A stretch of 64,000 nucleotides of DNA from Cladopsammia gracilis (lineage: Eukaryota; Cnidaria; Anthozoa; Scleractinia; Dendrophylliidae), in NCBI GenBank assembly GCA_022457155.1, contig JAJGOT010000318.1, positions 784,001 to 848,000 on the forward strand. Direction: 5' to 3'. A program made the position numbers and the translations under genes. Below the pieces are notes generated by a model. That model worked only from the letters and a program-made list of their open reading frames with translations, searched no databases and had not been told where the DNA came from. Each line of letters begins with the position of its first letter. Position 1 is the stretch's first letter. Below are positions 1 to 12,600 of the stretch, one piece after another.

Positions 1-50
1 GATCAACTTCCTTCAGAAAGAGACCAAGGCAAAAAAAGAAGAAAAACAAG
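1..50 (+). CDS. Possible 3' part of a host exon (basic, NLS-like)
   Basis: The first 50 bases are open in the frame that ends exactly before a donor-like gtcagt, and encode a lysine/arginine-rich tract (RKRPRQKKKKNK) that looks like a nuclear localisation signal. The phase (0) fits the phase-0 start of the repeat exon at 1172. The piece is short and lies at the window edge, so this is a weak call based only on the donor and phase agreement. Confidence 0.3.
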
Positions 51-880
51 GTCAGTGACTTATTTGCAGGGCTGGAAATGATTTGTTTTGCTTAATAGAA
101 CAGTGCAAAAGGAAAATAAAAATTAAACTGGTTTAAAAAATTTTCAAACCAAAGAAACATTTGAACAACAACATACGCATAATTTTGCTACTTATTGGAG
201 ATTTTATTGCTGATAAACGTAAAATTTGAGAAACTGATTTGAGGATAGCCATGCATGTGTATGGTGTTCATTACACTCTACACGCGGCCGAGTTCTGAGT
301 CATATTTATCTATACTGACTGAAAGCAGAAAGCAGATGGAATAAAAATGTGAGAGTGGGTTATTCGTGGTGTCCTTTAAATCGCTGCAGGATTTCCTGAA
401 CTGTATAAAGCAATATCTACGAAATAAATGAAAAGAAAACAGCCCTTTTGAATACTTGAGCGTAACAATTAGCGCTATCCAGCACCTTATAATATCGATG
501 CACCAAGCACCTTCAACACAAATTTAACCAAATTTTCACTCATTTCGAAATGCACATTAAAGAAGCTTTTGATTTCTATCTTTTTTCAGCGACTACGACA
601 TTATTCACATGTAAATGACTACTTATCGTTGTCCAAAATGGAGAACGCTGACACAATATTCACTAAAGAAAGCTTTTGTGTAGCACATTACTTAGAACAT
701 AATAGCATAAAAACATTACTCCAAGAATGAACGCTAACTAAACTGTCTTTTTGTTATCAAACCTTTTCATTCTCTTCTTTTAAGTCCGTCAAAAACAGAG
801 CGTATTAACTACTGAACGCCAAGTCCAATGCCGCTATCTTGTTTAGTGCACCGTCACATACCAAAACAAGGTTTAGTGCA

Positions 881-990
881 CTAGTGCACCGGGTGTACTA
901 GTGTACCGGGTGCACAAGTGAACTGGTGCACTAGTGTGCACCGGTTCAACCGGTGCACAGGTGTACTAGTGCACCGGTGCATTTGTGTAA
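881..990. repeat. Degenerate short tandem repeat (GTGCACTAGTGCACCGG-like)
   Basis: About 110 bases are built from variants of gtgcac, ctagtg and caccgg in both orientations, so the tract is rich in small palindromes. Open frames on either strand here are repeat artefacts with Cys/His/Val bias. The tract lies in the intron just before the exon at 1172. Confidence 0.7.
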
Positions 991-1171
991 CAGTCTTGGG
1001 GATCAATACCATACACATAGCCTTCCAGGAAACTGGAACAAGTTCACTTGTGTTTCTCAGAAGTTGTCCCCATATTCTGATTTGTACAGTGCATGGACCT
1101 CCATGAAAGTTGAGTATGCAGAAAGATAAGAATAGCACTTGTCACTGGCATTTTGTATGTATTTCCTCTAG

Positions 1172-1620
1172 GCCTCAAAGCTGGAGCTTGATAAAACTGA
1201 GTCATTTCAGTTTGGGAATTTATGTCCAGAAAGCAAAGCCATCACTACCAACATAAAGGATACTACTGACACAACAGGAGCAGTTGAACCAGTGGTGCAT
1301 GAAAACGGCCAAAGGTTAAGCAAAGCCACAACTACCAACATAGAAGCTACTTCCGACACAACAGGAGTAGTTGAACCAATGGTGCATGAAAACGGCCAAA
1401 CGTTAAGCAAAGCCATCAGTACTGACATAGAAGAAACTACCAACACAACAGGAGCAGTTGAACCTGTGGTACATGAAAATGGTCAAAGGTTAAGCAATGC
1501 CATGACTACCAACATAGAAGATACTTTTGACACAAGAGCGGTAGTTGAATCAATTGAAAGAAAAATTCCAGCAGTGGAAGTAGTATGTGCAGATGATCAG
1601 AAGACTTCAAGCACCATCAG
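1172..1620 (+). CDS. Host exon encoding tandem 29-residue repeats
   Basis: This internal exon is bounded by an acceptor (tttcctctag) and a strong donor (gtaagt). It is open throughout in one frame (449 nt, starting in phase 0 and ending in phase 2). It encodes about three and a half copies of an 87-bp unit around the core GAVEPVVHENGQRLSKA, followed by a unique tail. The repeats keep frame and vary mainly by substitution, as expected for coding sequence. I do not recognise the repeat family. The phase-2 end matches the ubiquitin-like exon at 16092, so I join them in one gene model; that junction is inference. Confidence 0.65.
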
Positions 1621-2072
1621 GTAAGTTAAAAGTATTTTCGTGTCTACCTGCGCAAGTGCGCATGGCTACTGCTCAATATTGACAGAATCACAGGAAGTTT
1701 GATAACAGGACATTTGTTTACAGGAGGCTGTTAACAATAGAATCTCCAACACCAGAATGACAGCTGTAACAATGATGCAGTCCATTTATCACCAGGCAGC
1801 CCGAAAGAGATCGCACATCAAATTTGCTAAAGGTTAATGGCACGAGACCTTTCACACTTTCTACAGACTAAACTGAAAAAACCGACACTTCAAACATTAA
1901 CGCTTTGGAACCTTTAAATATTTCGTTCTTTTAAGATGTGAAATTGATGAAAAGTTGGCCTAAGAAGATCAGACAAGACGATAATAAAGGCTGCACGTGA
2001 CAGCTGCATGGGTTAAGAATAATTTATCATTGCTACCTGCCATGTGACCTAGTAGAGTTGACCTTCAATGGG

Positions 2073-2361
2073 TAGACCCCAAAATTTCAAAAGAAGAAAG
2101 GTTGAATTAACTGTACATCCAAAAATTTAGCAGCATGCAGTAGACATATGCTCCCCCAAAGGAAGCCTATCTCTGTAAATGGAGACCACGTCTGACAATG
2201 TTCTGTTAGAACTGACTGTATGGATGTGGATACAAGTACTTTTAAGGTTAGGGGTAGACCAGGATAGACCCCAAAATTTCAAAAGAAGGAAGGTTGAATT
2301 AACTGTACATCCAAACATTTAGCAGCGTGCGGTAGACACATGCTCCCCAAAGGGAGCCTAT
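2073..2361 (+). repeat. Direct repeat, two about 97-bp copies
   Basis: Copies lie at 2073-2170 and 2265-2361, offset 192 bases. They share tagaccccaaaatttcaaaa at the start and end in agcctat, with scattered substitutions and one small indel. They are intronic, with no coding signal seen. Confidence 0.75.
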
Positions 2362-2574
2362 TTTTAAATACTATTTTTGCCAAACTCGTTTGTACTGCTG
2401 TATGTACTTCACACCCTAAAAGGCTCAACAGTGTGCTAGTCAGAAATCTCTGTAGTGGATGGCATCTAAAAATGTTGGTTTTATAGAACATTTTAAAAGA
2501 CATCTTTATCAAGTCTGTGCTCAAAGAAACATAGAGCCCAAAAGCTCCCAATTACATAAAATGTACATGTATTA

Positions 2575-3470
2575 AGAGCGTCTGTCTGAGAAAACCGGGC
2601 AGAGGCCACAGATTTGGGTCGGCCAATTCCTTCCACATTTTGCCAGTTTGAAACATTCGATCAGTGATGTTGAAAGGCAGCATGCTTAGTTTTTAAAAGC
2701 TTTTAGTTTCCGAGATCTGACTACCCCCAAAAAAATCGTCCCGTAGGGTCAGAAAATCCCTTGATTTTGACGACTCAAGACGACCGTGACAAAAGTGACG
2801 CATAGAACATTTTCTCATCTCCCAAAGACTTCTAACTGCAGGATTCTATTAAATGGAACTATAAACTCTTATTCTCAGCCATCAGAGCCTTGATTAAAAC
2901 ATGCTCAGTTCAAGATACGAGAATTAAATTTGCAGGTACACAAAGTCAATATTTGCATTAATATTTTGTTTATTCAACCCCATTTTTACAACAAGTTTTC
3001 TCCGAAAGGCAAAAGCTTTTTTGCAAGAAAAAGAGTTAAATCGCTTTATTGCCATCTCGTCTTTCTGTATCATAAAACAAAACTTTGGGACCTATAAAAT
3101 CTGAAGCGATTTGTGCATGCATTTCAGCCGAATTCTCAACAAAATTTCCGAACAGTTTGTCACGTTACACTTCAAAGTCACGGACTCGTAGTAGTCACCT
3201 AATTTCAAATAACTTACGGGGTTGAATGTTGGAAATGATAAAAAAAAAAATACAGTATCTTAATACAGTACATATTTCAACTGATTTTCCAAAGTGTTGG
3301 AAAGAAATAATCGGGAACACACTACTTCGCCAATCAACAATACCGTTATTTACTTTTCAAAAATTTGCATGATTGACGAAATTACCCTGTGGGCTCGGGT
3401 TTCATTTTACAAAGATGTTTCGGTTCCCCGGCGAATAAAATGAGGGTCCCCTATACTTTTTTCGTAAAGC
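2575..3470 (+). repeat. Left member of a long dispersed inverted repeat
   Basis: This stretch recurs in reverse orientation at about 15060-15905. Matching landmarks include the gcatgcttagtttttaaaag segment, the segment before aatcccttgattttgacg, and the hydroxy-rich stretch around cgatttgtgcatgcatttca. The two copies differ by scattered substitutions and small indels, so they are old. They are probably two copies of one transposable element; neither contains an intact reading frame that I can recognise. Confidence 0.75.
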
Positions 3471-3479
3471 CTGAATAGG

Positions 3480-4510
3480 GCTATTTCTTTTCCCATAAAA
3501 CTGGATTGAGACTTTTTTATTACATGTATTTTGCTGGAGTTCATTTCTGTGTATTAATTTTTTTTCTAAGATACGTCTTTATTCTTCATTACTCATTTCA
3601 CCTAAAAGAAACAATGATGTGATCAGGAGAATAAGATTTCCTGAATTTTTGTGTGAACGCCTTTTGTTATTTTTCGTGAGGCTTGAAAAGGCCTGATGTT
3701 GTAATGTGAAAGAGTTTTGCAATGGGGCACAGGAGACCATCTGTAATAAACATCTAGTGTTCAAGTTAGGGATAGCCTGTGACATCCGCCTCATCCCCTC
3801 AGAAAAAATCGAGAAGAGAGAGCGGATATCACAGGCTAGTTAGGGATATACCATTTTACTTCTGAGGGGGACTGGCAAATCCTGCAACTGCGAAACCCCA
3901 GCTTGGTTTACTTATAGCAAAAAAATTCCTGTTTTGTCTTCTTTTCTGAATGGGGTTAAAAGAAACTCAAATAATGTACCCGACAGGATTTGCTGCTGTG
4001 AAAATCGACGCGAAGTTTCAATCGCGAGATCTGACCGATTGTGCGTGCGACGCGCCTTACCGCGAGCACGCAACAATTTTTTTCACAAGTTTGCACCATA
4101 TCATGAGCTAACTCTTATAATCATTTTTGTAACTGCGGATACGTGGTAAAACAAAATGAATAAAATCTTCATTTTTTGTCACTAACTTCACACTCAGGCT
4201 CCTTAAACACAAAGTGACAACATTACATTTGATCGTCCTCAACTTTGCGACAAGGCGTGCCCATCAATTGAATTCGCACTTCCTGATTGGCTAACTTGTA
4301 AAAAATATTTTTTGGCGCGTCGCACTGTAGACTGTGAACGATTAAGAATAACAGGCCGCTAAATTATTAACCCAAACAGTACGGTACCAATGTCACTTTT
4401 TTATGTCCAGATTGTACACTCTCCAGATCTACAAGCAAGGTCTCGGGCGGTTCCACGTTTCTTCAATTAGTTGAAAAGAACATCTGACTTGTGATACTGT
4501 AAGCTGTTTT
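3480..4510. other. Non-genic intron sequence
   Basis: I see no convincing gene here. A gagggtcccctatac motif at about 3443 reappears at the left edge of the Polinton at 44055. Short open frames have no recognisable protein features. Confidence 0.5.
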
Positions 4511-4512
4511 TT

Positions 4513-6014
4513 TTATAGCGTGCTACATGAACACAATTTTACCAGCTCTTCTATGCTGTCGATGTATGTACTATTCCTTTGTCGATTCCCAGTACTTGTC
4601 AAAGCAAAATTTGCACAAATGCCCTTCAGTTCCACAATTTTCAGGTTTTTAAGTTTTTTGGTCTTAGCCATAAGGCAAATGTCACGACCTTCAAACTTGA
4701 GTGGGTGTTGAAGATCCACTTCACTGTATAAACTGTCTCTGAGGTCCATGGTAACACAATGATCCTCCCAGGTCCTTAAGTCCTCATTGTCAAGGCAGTC
4801 CTCGTTGCCTACTGTAATTGCTCGAGCTTGATTGCTCTTTTGTACTGCTGACAACCGAGAGAAATAGCTGGTTATTTGTTGTGTGGTTTTCCATTCTTCT
4901 GGTGAAAACAGTGGTAGTCCCTTCGAGTCTTTGGTATTTTGCATCTCCTTTGAAACGTCTGCTGGGTTAGCCTTTTGCCCACTAACTAGCCCTTCATTAA
5001 ATTTGGATATCAAAAATACCTTGACATTCTCTGAGGTCTTGCTTGCCGTTTTCTGGCTCTTTAGTGCCCAGCCTTGTAAAGGAGCTTCACTGTCACTACA
5101 TGATGAAAGAGAAGTGTCATCTGGTTGCGCTGATTTAGAGGATACGCCTGTCCTAGCAACAACTTCGCTGACATGTTGGGCCCATTTCCTTCTCACGGTA
5201 TCATACACTGTTTCCCGTTCTAAAACCAGGTTGTGTACTCCAGTATCCTTGTGTGCCTGGGCTTCATTTTCGCTTCCACAGGTCAGCACGCAACCAGGCG
5301 TATCACAGCAGAACACTTCACTTCTTGCTGTTCGCTTTTCTGCACGCGGCCTTAAGACATTTCCGGACTGCTGACCTGCACGAAATGGTTGCAACAACTT
5401 CATCCCAGTTTTTGGTTGTGACGTCATTCCTTCATATGACACCAGTTTACTAGGACCTATATTATATGCACACCAAACTCGAATTCCATCTTCTGTAAAC
5501 TCAAAGTTATTAAACTTGCTAATTCCTTTGAGTTTGTTTGACCCACCAGTTTCATTCACTGGATCTATGGCTGCTACAGCTGCTTTACATCCCTTAACAC
5601 CTCCATGGGACTCGAGTGCTTCCTTCATGTCGCTGGCCATGACCACATCGTGCTTCTCATTGACATATCTTCTGATATGCGCCTTCATAGGGGCTATTTT
5701 CCTGTCACAAATGTCTTTTCCCGCTTGGGGCTCAGAAAAGTTGTATCGTCTGATCTTTATCCTTGTTCTTGCAGCAATGGCTGGGATAGCAAACAACAAG
5801 GGTGCGTTATGATAGCAGGCACCATTGTCTGAGCAAAGATAAGCTTCTGAAATGGATGGATGCTCATCCTTGATGGTCTCCAAAAGACTTTCAATTATTG
5901 AAGCAACAGCAAACCAGTCCTGTTTGCAATGTTCAAACAAATGAATGTAGCATGTCACAGAATAGTTCTCATCTTGTTTCCTGATCACTGAACTTACGTG
6001 CCAGCCCTTGTAGA
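4513..6014 (-). pseudogene. 3' half of transposase-like cnidarian repeat-family gene (491-codon open frame)
   Basis: This long minus-strand frame is open for about 490 codons. It contains a possible RNase H-like core (AYLCSDNGACYHNAP, then FSEPQAGKDICDRKIAP) and a C2H2-like finger (CDTPGCVLTCGSENEAQAHK with a following H), then a low-complexity acidic/serine-rich tail. The coding match continues upstream of the first methionine to about 6014 (GWHVSSVIRK). The 5' half of the same gene lies at 7620-9121 but is full of stops, and about 1.6 kb of unrelated sequence separates the halves. The architecture resembles a multicopy family I have seen in cnidarian genomes without a firm name, possibly a DDE-type transposase. 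Assignment to a superfamily is uncertain. Confidence 0.5.
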
Positions 6015-7619
6015 ATCAGACACTATGTATAACCTATGTAAATGCTATCGAAAATGCTATGTCATGACACTATGCAAATGATATGCTATAAGTATTTAAA
6101 ATCTATGTTGAGTGTCGTACAAAAGCCTTATTCAAACCCTGTGCTGTTTATATGCACGTTCTATGTTTTTGACATGAAATGCTGTTTTTGCTAGTGAAAT
6201 GGAACCTTTTACATAGTCTATCTAAAAGCTATGTAGTGGCAAGCATATTATGTCAAAGAAATGGCATAGCTTTTAAATAGTATTTGCATATGTTTGAAAT
6301 ATATTTTACATAGCTTTTACATAAAGCTTCACAAAGCTGAAATGTCACCAAATAGTGATTAAATAGCTTTGAAATAAAGAAAATATATGATAGAAATAGT
6401 CTTTAAATAGGGTTTACATAGATTTTATATAGCATTGGAATAGAGAAAACATGATATACATAGATACACTGTAGCTTTGAAATAGCGATAGCATATCTCA
6501 GTGAACATATTTTGCATAGAATTTACATGCTGACAGATCCATTCAAAGGTTGCAAAGGGCAATACTTCATAGGAATGGTCCAAAACAGAGGTAAATTGGT
6601 ACATCTAGCTCAAACCTCTGTGTGGTTGCAATGAATAACTGTTTTCAGCATCCCACCAATCCTACCTGGGATCCCACCTAGATTCTGTTCAGGAACCAGG
6701 GATCTTGACATCCCATGTGGGATCCCACAACATATCCCAACATGAACATAGAAAATGCTGCACATGGGGCTACTTTCACCATACATTTATTAGTATTTTC
6801 TATTATACATTATATATAAAATTTTGGTCACATTTCAACATGAAAGTTGCCTAAAAATATTAATTGTCATGAAGAAAAACTGTCAGAAGTAGTCCAATAA
6901 CATGTATACAATATATACTTGCAAAAATAGTCATATAGCTTGTATTGTAAATTGTTTGTTTGATCCGCACTTAGCTGAAGTGGACATTTGAGCGGAGGAT
7001 TGATAACTTCAGAGTGCCTGTGCAAGCTGTTTGAAAGCTTTTATTGTCTTCGTCCATGTGGTTTAGCAACAACAAAACAAAACATTTGGTTTAAGTTGTA
7101 GTTCTTTGTCGGGATTTATTCACTCCCCATTAATCCAGGACATGTATATAAAGCTTCTAAATCAAGATCATACATGTATTATGAAAACAGAAGACAAATT
7201 TCAATATAGCTAAACAATCATTAAGCATATAAACTTACATTTGTATATGGGATATAGGAACATACATTCTTAGGAGGTTTGTAGAGATCTATGTTCAGTT
7301 ACATGTTGTTTTGGTCTATCTTGGTGAAACTGTTATTTGTGTTAAATAAAAATTGGGAAGGACTGTGTGGAAAAACAGTTCTAAAAGACTGAAGCTTAGA
7401 AGTGCATTCATGTTCATTTCAAACCCCTTCAATCAGCAGCCGCAACCAGTCAAGAGATCTAAGCAGTCTAAGCTAAAGCTTGCATTATGTAAGCTAGCTG
7501 ACTGTGAATTGTTTGAAGCAATAGAACTTCAGAAAAGATTCATTCTTTCACTTACCTAGCTTTAGAGAAAAGATTATCCATATCTTGTTGGCATTTACTT
7601 TCCTTTCAGCATTTGAATT
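6015..7619. other. Insertion (or intron) splitting the transposase-like gene, with CTATG/CATAG array
   Basis: The upstream reading (ending MRDFFGG near 7621) and the downstream reading (starting GWHV near 6013) are contiguous in protein logic but separated by this stretch. No GT-AG pair restores the frame simply, so an insertion is as likely as an intron. The part from 6025 to 6530 is crowded with ctatg on its left side and catag/aaatag on its right side. The rest is AT-rich with no gene seen. Confidence 0.5.
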
Positions 7620-9121
7620 TCCACCAAAAAAATCTCTCATCTGCTATCTGTAGTGGAGTGGTAAGAATTTCATCGCCCAATCCATAACAATGAGACAGTT
7701 ATTACCGTTGAGCTTACAGATGGTATCTTGTTTTGCCATGTCTTGGTTGACAGCGTGCAGATTGTGTGCCTTCCAGGAAGCAATAGCCTCTCGGGCCTTA
7801 TTGTGCTCAAATTTTAGTTGGGTTTTATTTATGGCATCCAGATTTGGGCTGTCGCCATCATCAATTTTTACTCAAATTTCCTTAACGACCTTTTCATTTC
7901 CACAGCAAGAATCACAAAGAATTTCATGGACATGATTGCATGCACCTCTAAATGAAGAATCAGTGGGACTACTGAGCGCGTGTACAGTGCAATGGTCAGC
8001 ACACCTCTCATCCTTACTCACGTGCAACCTGAAGTCAGCTTTGAGGTATCTCTTACCGTCTGTCAGTTGTTTCTTGGTTTCCTTCTCCCAGTTTGAACTC
8101 GCAGCTTGTACATTTCGTAGGGTATCAGTAATACTTTCTAGACACTCAAACCCTTGAACACCAGGCCATGCAACGACTTCTATATAGAAGCTGAACAGAC
8201 TTCTAAAATTCTAAATAGAGTTCTTTAACTATCCGCTTCAAATCCAATATCACCACAGTAAGCCAGATATTGTGCAATAATCCTCGATGGAATAAGAGTC
8301 CTTATTACTGCGGGTATTACAGCATAACCACCACTATCCAGCTTTAGCTTTCGAGTTCCGTATGCAACGTCTTGCAGGAAACATGGCCTTGATATGTAGT
8401 CAAGGAAGTGATCTGTTTTCACTGGATCGAGTCTTGTGCGTTAAATCGGTCGTTCTATTAGAGGCTGGCCTTCACCCACATCTATGGCATGCCGACAAGC
8501 TTGATCAATGCACCACTTAGAAAGACCAGGGATCATTTCTTGAAGATCCGTCTTACCGAAGTCATTGGCAAAAAGTGAGAGTATTTGCCGCTTTGTTTGC
8601 CAGTTTTCGGCGTCGTTATGAGCCTAAATTAATGTATCAACAAGACCAGTGTCCACCCGTTTTCTCTTTGCAGCTGGTGCCATTGCGACGTCATCTGGGA
8701 CTTCTCGTTCTTCTTGAAGACTACTCTACAAAACTTCTTCTTGTCCTGGAACAACGACAGATAGAACCGCTTTGAGAACCTCCTTCACTTTTCGTTTGTA
8801 ATAGTATTGCTGTGACATTGACACATCCTCCCATGAAGTATTCAATGTCGATGCAACTGGGCTGTAGCGACCCACAGTAAGTTGAACGAAAGCTTGGTTG
8901 AGTACTTCTCTTTTCTCATGCTGTTGTTCTTTTTCGTCGATCCATAGACTCACTTCTGCTTCATCTTCTTCATTGAAAGAAAACATGGAGATTTCACTGT
9001 GATCTTCACTGAATGTGGATGCAATACTTATATCTGGTCTCTCAGGAGTCTGATCGGTTAGCAAGACGGACGTTGATGTATTGTTATCATGACACTCGTC
9101 AACGCTTGCTTCTGTATTCAC
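7620..9121 (-). pseudogene. Decayed 5' half of transposase-like gene
   Basis: A continuous minus-strand protein reading can be followed from MNTEASVDECHD (9121) through QAFVQLTVGRYSPVASTLN, KLKLDSGGYAVIPAVIRTLI, CDSCCGNEKVVKEI and MDWAMKFLPLHYR. It is interrupted by at least seven in-frame stops (near 8726, 8624, 8441, 8225, 8180, 7872 and 7647; TAG, TAA and TGA all occur) and at least one frameshift near 8160. Such mixed stops indicate decay rather than recoding. The 3' half at 4513-6014 remains open, an odd contrast. Confidence 0.6.
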
Positions 9122-9568
9122 CTTTAAGAAAAATTCAAAACTATCATGTCTACTCTAGACTGCGAGCAGTCTCTTATTTTTCTTTTTAGTTAGTGGAGCA
9201 AGTGCACGTGTGAGCGAACGAGCGGCGAAGCCGCGAACAATGAAGGCGTCAGCCCAAGCAAAAGTAGAAATTATTATGTTATAATTTTCTTTGATCTGAC
9301 ATCCCCCCCCCCGTAGCAAGACGGACGTTGATGTATTGTTATCATGACACTCGTCAACGCTTGCTTCTGTATTCACCTTTAAGAAAAATTCAAAACTATC
9401 ATGTCTACTCTAGACTGCGAGCAGTCTCTTATTTTTCTTTTTAGTTAGTGGAGCAAGTGCACGTGTGAGCGAACGAGCGGCGAAGCCGCGAACAATGAAG
9501 GCGTCAGCCCAAGCAAAAGTAGAAATTATTATGTTATAATTTTCTTTGATCTGACATTCCCCCCCCCC
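9059..9568. repeat. Tandem duplication, 255-bp unit x2
   Basis: Units start at 9059 and 9314 with tagcaagacggacgttgatg and are nearly identical, each ending in a poly-C run. The unit includes the 5' coding end of the decayed transposase-like gene and the left portion of a MITE. The near identity says the duplication is recent. Confidence 0.85.
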
Positions 9569-9637
9569 TCGTTTCTCGTTCCTCGTGGCTTCGCAGCTCA
9601 ACTAACAAAAAGAAAAATAAGAGACTGCTCGCAGTCT
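9412..9637. mobile_element. MITE with 38-bp terminal inverted repeats
   Basis: The left terminus agactgcgagcagtctctta continues through a T-rich stretch to 9449. It is matched in reverse complement at 9600-9637. The element is 226 bp and non-coding, with an internal gcgaacgagcggcgaagccg tract. A second left half at 9157 comes from the tandem duplication and lacks its right terminus. The terminal palindrome gactgcgagcagtc is itself self-complementary. Confidence 0.8.
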
Positions 9638-9649
9638 AAGCCCACTCAA

Positions 9650-12600
9650 ACACACTCTGAGGTAGTTTCAAACGTACTCTGTTAGTTTATATTATTTCTT
9701 CATTATATCAGATTTCAAGAGACCAACGAACTGCAAGATTACAGGGAGTTCGAGAAAAATTACAATTAAGAAAGAAATATAGGTTACAATATCATCTGGT
9801 GATCTAGCGTCTTCGCACGCATTGCGGGCCTATTGACGCCAGGTAATTTTGGCTCAAGTTAATAGTTCCACCACACATAGACAAGAACAATTACAGCATC
9901 AGGAACAGGAACTTCGATTCATGGAGTTGAATACCTTTCAAATTGATGGAGACATTCCGAACAGCCTTTCACGAGGGCCTGCGAGAGTTGTGCTAGTAGT
10001 AGTTACATGGAAGGTTCTCCTATACAAAGACCGGGAGTCCAATCAGTCTGGGAGACGTAGAAAGAGAATAGAGAAGTGGGGTTCAGGAACACACGCGCTC
10101 GAGGCTAGGGCAGTGGGAGCCTAACACTTCCACTCCTACTCAGCTTGATAGCACTCTACGCTTCAAATCTTTTTTAGCTTTGTGCCCGAACGCCCAGGCT
10201 AACAGAATCTTACCTCAGTTGACGTTGCGATTTGATTTGCCTCCCTAAGCTGGTAGTGATGCTTTCTGCATCCTATACACAAAACTAAATAGAATTTTAA
10301 AAAAAGAATTGATAAATAATGGTTCCTCCCTATTTGATATTTGTGTGTGCGCTTGATGTTCAGCTTCCACGATGTTTTTTTTTAACCATTGCTTGCGTTC
10401 GATTTTTTTTAGAAGGTGAAACCCTCTGCATTAATTATTTCCAACAAATTATCTTTCCTAGCGTTTTTCCCAGCTGAAGTTTCTTTTTTTGTTACATTCC
10501 ATATGGCGGGTAAAATTTGTATTCGTTCCCAGGTCCCTAAATTGGCTGTTTCTGCCCAAGCATAAACTGGAGTTAATGTTTAGCTCAATTGAACCTAAAA
10601 GCTCCCTGCTGTTTGCCAGTGTTTTTCCCGGTAATCGACCTTTTGTACTTTGCATCGCAAACACGTACTTTTACCCGCCCCCTATTCTTAACAGCCAATT
10701 ACATTCAAGCCTGCACATGCTCATAGATTATCAGCCAATCAGCTTCACGTAAACTCGCCGTGTTTACGTTCATGTACATCGGTCACGGTCGATCTCCCCA
10801 TTCAGCTCAGTTTTACTGCTAAAGTCAAACGTTTATTTCTACTCTTCAAGTGGTTTGCTCTCTGCTTTGTACATGGTGATCGTTCCGTTCCACATTCAAA
10901 CTGGTTTTACCGTATGAATCAAGTGTGAAGTTGTTCGTTATCGGGGATGTTCAGTCAAGCTCGTCTTATGCTATTATTCCAGCGGATGGTGTTTTCGCGC
11001 GACCTCAGAAGGGTCAAGGATCCTGCCAAAACGAATGCACAAGGATCAAGTGGCCATCACACAAAGTCAACTTTTGTCAACGTAATGTACATGTAACCCG
11101 CCGAAGCTAGCTACAAGTCAATCAATCGGTTGGAAAACCCAAACATGGCAACCATGACCGGCCTGGATTCCTGTCTGCAGCTTTCTCACCGTGTCTGTGC
11201 ATACCGTATTTATTCGTTGGTTCAGGTCACATACACTGCCCCCTTCTGGCCGTGCCCCGCGCCGGACAGAAAACTTTACCGTTTTTTGTCAACAGCTACC
11301 TCCGGCCCCGGAGGAATCATCGACTCCACGTTCAACATCCCCCGCATGAGGTCGTGAGTTTAATAAGCTAAGTCAAGCCCAACGTTTTTATGCCCAACGT
11401 TTATATTTGTCTGCGTTTTCTTTTTATCTGAGCAAGCTTGCCTATTGTGCCTCATGTGACTTCTTTTTTTTTGTTGTTGTTATTACTGGCATTGTTCTTG
11501 CGTCATTCTTCCATAAGCTTATGTTTTTTTGCCACAGGCATCGCACGTTAATTTATTTGTCTACCTCCAGCTTCCGTTAATTTTTCTCCCAAAGGCATTT
11601 ATACTCTAAGAAGCTTTGCACTCTCGCTCTTTCGCCTTTTCATCGTTGACACTTTTACCGCTTATAGTCACTCTCACTGAAAAAATCTCAAATGCAAATG
11701 ACTCAGATATTAAAGAAGACCCAGTTGCATGGATTCATATTTGTTGGCGCCGCGATAAATGTGAAGCAAAGCGAAGTGAAGACACAAACGAGGGTCATAT
11801 TTCAGACCATATTTCCCGCCAGTCTACCTACAATTTGAAGGCCTTTTTCATATCGGCTGCTTTCAAACTAAATGAGGTTAAAAGAGGGGAAAATAACACC
11901 CACCCACCCACCCACCCCAATAACGTCTTTTGTTGCGCACAAAAATGTACCAATATGCCGTACACGATTTCAATACGTAACCCAACACTTGCCTAGCGCG
12001 ATCAAAACATATCAAACAGACATGAGCGATTATTTGAACAAATAAGGAATAAGAAGTCTGTGAAATTTGCTGCAAATTCTTTTACGTCCGTCTAACACCA
12101 AAGATATCAGATTACTCCAACATAACAAAGCAAAACAAAAAATTTATAGCCTAAAATGATTTCCTAACAATAACCATTCCGGAAGTCACGCATTCTCTTC
12201 GGAACATGAATAGTACGTCTGGTGCACACAATATGATAAAATTCAAAAAGCTAAAGTGAAACTATACATCCTACCAAGCTGCTCCTAACATTGCCATCCT
12301 TTACAAAACGTTTTGCTTGCTTCTGATTTGATGTGGCACGCAATTCATCTCGCCATTTCAGATAAGCCATTAAAATAAACTAAATCGAACCAGTTGACAG
12401 TTATTATTGCATAGATGCTTAAAGGCCAATTTAATGGATCTTATAGCGAATCCAATCTTTAGTGATGAGATCTTTGGTGTAATTACATCTTTGCTTTGTT
12501 TTCCATTTATGTCAATTTGAAGTAGCATCAGTGCTTTACATGTGTATGCTTTATGTCTATATCTCTCATTTGCAAGACAAGCCATTCCTTTGGGGATCAA

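Noticed and set aside
11895..11925. Possible CCCA-type telomeric tract
   Set aside because: Only a few copies; a microsatellite.
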